This document shows positions 5,169 through 6,316 of a stretch of 6,316 nucleotides of DNA, piece by piece. The stretch spans positions 1-6,316 of the forward strand of contig JAICQC010000273.1 of assembly GCA_025938055.1 (NCBI GenBank). Direction: 5' to 3'. Source of the stretch: Anaerolineales bacterium. Lineage in GTDB: Bacteria; Chloroflexota; Anaerolineae; Anaerolineales; Villigracilaceae. The notes beneath the pieces were generated by a model, which saw only the letters and a list, made by a program, of their open reading frames with translations, searched no databases and was not told the DNA's origin. A program made the position numbers and the translations under genes. Every line of letters begins with the position of its first letter. The stretch's first letter is position 1.

Positions 5169-5174
5169 GGAATA

Positions 5175-5396
5175 TTACTCCTCCACCCGCGGCTCACGCA
5201 TGTATTCGAGTCTCTGCCGCAGTTCGATCTTGCGCTCATCGGCAGCGTGGCGGACTTCGTTGAAGAAATTCTCGCCTCGGATGCGCAGGTCTGCGCGCAG
5301 CTGTTCACCCGTCTCTGGCGCCATCAACAGCGCAATGGTCGAGCCGACCAGTCCTCCGACCGTAATACCGATCAAAAACCCAAACATCTTTCTCAT
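5175..5396 (-). CDS. YtxH-domain small membrane protein
   Basis: The 73-residue protein starts with one glycine-rich hydrophobic segment (about residues 5-26, FGFLIGITVGGLVGSTIALLM), followed by APETGEQLR (26-34), the characteristic YtxH motif. The rest (residues 35-73) is a charged, probably helical tail exposed to one side of the membrane. YtxH-type proteins are small single-pass proteins linked in some bacteria to general stress; their biochemical role is not established. ATG 5396 is supported by AGGAG upstream (near 5403-5407). A good promoter (5458-5487) and an antisense terminator inside the neighbouring glycosyltransferase suggest a monocistronic unit. Confidence 0.8.
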   Translation of the reverse strand: MRKMFGFLIGITVGGLVGSTIALLMAPETGEQLRADLRIRGENFFNEVRHAADERKIELRQRLEYMREPRVEE

Positions 5397-5457
5397 GTGA
5401 TTCTCCTCTTTTCATCACTACATACCAGAACTGCAGTGACTGAATTTTATTAAAATT

Positions 5458-5487
5458 ATTATACTGCCACTTACGCGGTTAATTCAA
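5458..5487 (-). promoter_or_regulatory. Putative sigma70-type promoter of the YtxH-like gene
   Basis: On the minus strand, TTGAAT (5487-5482), an 18-bp spacer and a perfect TATAAT (5463-5458) are followed by a leader of about 55 nt that ends in a clear Shine-Dalgarno sequence. Unlike the glycosyltransferase and receiver genes, this mRNA should have a normal leader. Confidence 0.65.
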
Positions 5488-5501
5488 TTTTTCACAACGA
5501 A

Positions 5502-5529
5502 TTGCACTTGGGAATGTTATTCCTATAAA
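5502..5529 (+). promoter_or_regulatory. Putative panB promoter with a dyad in its spacer
   Basis: TTGCAC (5502-5507), a 16-bp spacer and TATAAA (5524-5529) form a moderate promoter. The spacer contains the hyphenated palindrome GGAAT-GTT-ATTCC (5511-5523), placed as a repressor operator would be. An alternative -10, AATAAT at 5572-5577, has no clear -35. Initiation near 5536 gives a panB leader of about 160 nt. Confidence 0.45.
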
Positions 5530-5581
5530 ACACTTGCGCGTTTCAGCATATCCGAAAAACGAAATTTGTGGAATAATCAGA

Positions 5582-5693
5582 TTGCCGCGCGTATCCGCTC
5601 TGTGTGAACGCGACGGCATATCTCACTCAAAGCTGTCACGTCGCGGCAAAGGGGCTTCGCAGCCGCACCAAACGGCTCCTACCTATTCGGAGG
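5582..5693 (+). promoter_or_regulatory. Structured panB leader RNA, candidate pan-motif or related regulator
   Basis: Several stems compete. GCCGCGCG (5584-5591) pairs with CGCG-A-CGGC (5609-5617), leaving A5613 bulged. CGCGACG (5609-5615) also pairs perfectly with CGTCGCG (5639-5645). TTGCCGCG (5582-5589) pairs perfectly with CGCGGCAA (5642-5649). Further on, AGCCG (5661-5665) pairs with CGGCT (5673-5677), which overlaps CTCC (5676-5679), the segment complementary to the Shine-Dalgarno GGAG (5689-5692). The pan RNA motif, a conserved hairpin with bulged adenosines found upstream of pantothenate genes and reported from Chloroflexi, is known, and a bulged-A hairpin in a panB leader fits it. 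I could not match its full consensus from memory, so the class is unproven. Confidence 0.45.
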
Positions 5694-5698
5694 ATACC

Positions 5699-6316
5699 AT
5701 GTCTACACCTGCTCCCATTTCCACCAGCGCGCCCACGCGCAAAAAAGTCACTACGCTTACGTATCGCCAGAAAAAAGAACGCGGCGAGCCAATCACCATG
5801 CTGACCGCCTACGATTACCCCACCGCCATGGCAGTCGACCGGGCTGGGATCGATTCCATTCTGGTCGGCGACTCGCTGGCAATGGTCGTGCTTGGCTACG
5901 AGAACACTCTGCCTGTTACGATGGAGGAGATGCTCCATCATTGCCAGGCGGTGGCACGCGGCGCAAAAACTGCACAGCTCATCGGCGATATGCCGTTCAT
6001 GTCCTACCAGGTCTCTGTGGAGGAAGCCACGCGCAACGCGGGGCGCTTCCTGCAGCAGGGCGGCATGGACGCGGTCAAGCTTGAAGGTGGGCGCGAACGT
6101 GCCGATGCGATCCGCTCGATCACCAGCGCGGGAATCCCGGTGATGGGGCATCTGGGTCTCACGCCGCAGTCTGTCAATCAACTGGGCGGGTTCCGCGCCC
6201 AGGGCAAGACCGCCGGCGCCGCCAAACGACTGGTGGAGGATGCGCTCATCATCGAAGAGGCAGGCTGCTTCAGCGTTGTGCTGGAATCCGTCCCGGCACG
6301 GCTGGCAGAACTTATC
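5699..6316 (+). CDS. panB: 3-methyl-2-oxobutanoate hydroxymethyltransferase (ketopantoate hydroxymethyltransferase), 3' end missing
   Basis: PanB transfers a hydroxymethyl group from 5,10-methylenetetrahydrofolate to 2-oxoisovalerate, giving ketopantoate, the first committed step of pantothenate and coenzyme A synthesis in the cytosol. The 206 codons present carry the family motifs: [12 protein letters not shown] (residues 32-43), [10 protein letters not shown] (54-63), GDMPFMSY (96-103), VKLEGG (126-131), [11 protein letters not shown] (150-160) and VVLESVP (193-199). By comparison with the E. coli enzyme, D58 and D97 are the Mg2+ ligands, K127 and E129 line the site, and E196 is the catalytic acid/base. 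About 60-80 residues are probably missing beyond the window. There is an extra N-terminal tail of about 15 Ser/Thr/Pro-rich residues. GGAGG (5689-5693, 5-nt spacer) fixes the start. panC or panD may follow outside the window. Confidence 0.96.
   Translation, partial: MSTPAPISTSAPTRKKVTTLTYRQKKERGEPITMLTAYDYPTAMAVDRAGIDSILVGDSLAMVVLGYENTLPVTMEEMLHHCQAVARGAKTAQLIGDMPFMSYQVSVEEATRNAGRFLQQGGMDAVKLEGGRERADAIRSITSAGIPVMGHLGLTPQSVNQLGGFRAQGKTAGAAKRLVEDALIIEEAGCFSVVLESVPARLAELI

Noticed and set aside
5636..6181. Minus-strand open frame of 181 codons opposite panB
   Set aside because: It is a shadow of panB on a GC-rich strand: His/Arg-rich, low complexity, no family features, while panB shows clear conserved motifs.
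1..6316. CRISPR array, tRNA, rRNA, insertion sequence, toxin-antitoxin or defence system
   Set aside because: I saw no regularly spaced direct repeats, cloverleaf, transposase motifs, terminal inverted repeats with target duplications, or defence-type domains.

Overview
The window looks like ordinary chromosome from an Anaerolineae-like member of the Chloroflexota. That is an inference from protein style (the NusA N-terminus, a CDYEGSDYQ-type methyltransferase, a GT4 glycosyltransferase) and from promoters set so close to start codons that several mRNAs look leaderless. No phylogenetic marker is complete, so the assignment is moderate. I see no mobile element, CRISPR array, rRNA, tRNA or defence island, and no convincing new multigene system. 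Most of the interest lies in RNA and promoter signals between the genes.

Layout from left to right. The 5' end of nusA lies on the minus strand (1-59), behind a leader of roughly 170 nt that holds a terminator-like hairpin. Its promoter is packed against the divergent promoter of a class I SAM methyltransferase (282-1040, plus). Next comes a yybP-ykoY family (Mn2+-sensing) riboswitch (about 1121-1234). Its 3' end overlaps the left arm of an intrinsic terminator (1225-1264), and it controls a TerC/Alx-family membrane protein (1301-2281), a classic manganese-homeostasis pair. A long inverted repeat (2289-2334) separates terC from a convergent methyltransferase with a C-terminal Trm112-like zinc ribbon (2295-3230, minus).

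Upstream of that gene, on the same strand, is a stand-alone CheY/DivK-like receiver protein (3456-3863) ending in its own putative terminator (3267-3305). The receiver gene is divergent from a GT4 glycosyltransferase (3990-5168, plus), with a perfect 18-bp inverted repeat between their promoters. A small YtxH-like membrane protein (5175-5396, minus) converges on the glycosyltransferase with only 6 nt between stop codons. Its terminator appears to lie antisense inside the glycosyltransferase coding region. The last gene is panB (5699 to the window end, plus), first enzyme of pantothenate synthesis, behind a structured leader that may contain a pan-type regulatory RNA.

How the genes work together: apart from the riboswitch-terC unit, most appear to be single-gene transcription units with their own promoters and terminators. 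The two methyltransferases, the glycosyltransferase and the receiver protein share no evident pathway from this window alone. Two start styles coexist. nusA, terC, ytxH and panB have clear Shine-Dalgarno sequences. The first methyltransferase, the receiver gene and the glycosyltransferase have none, and instead carry a -10 hexamer 7-9 nt before the ATG.
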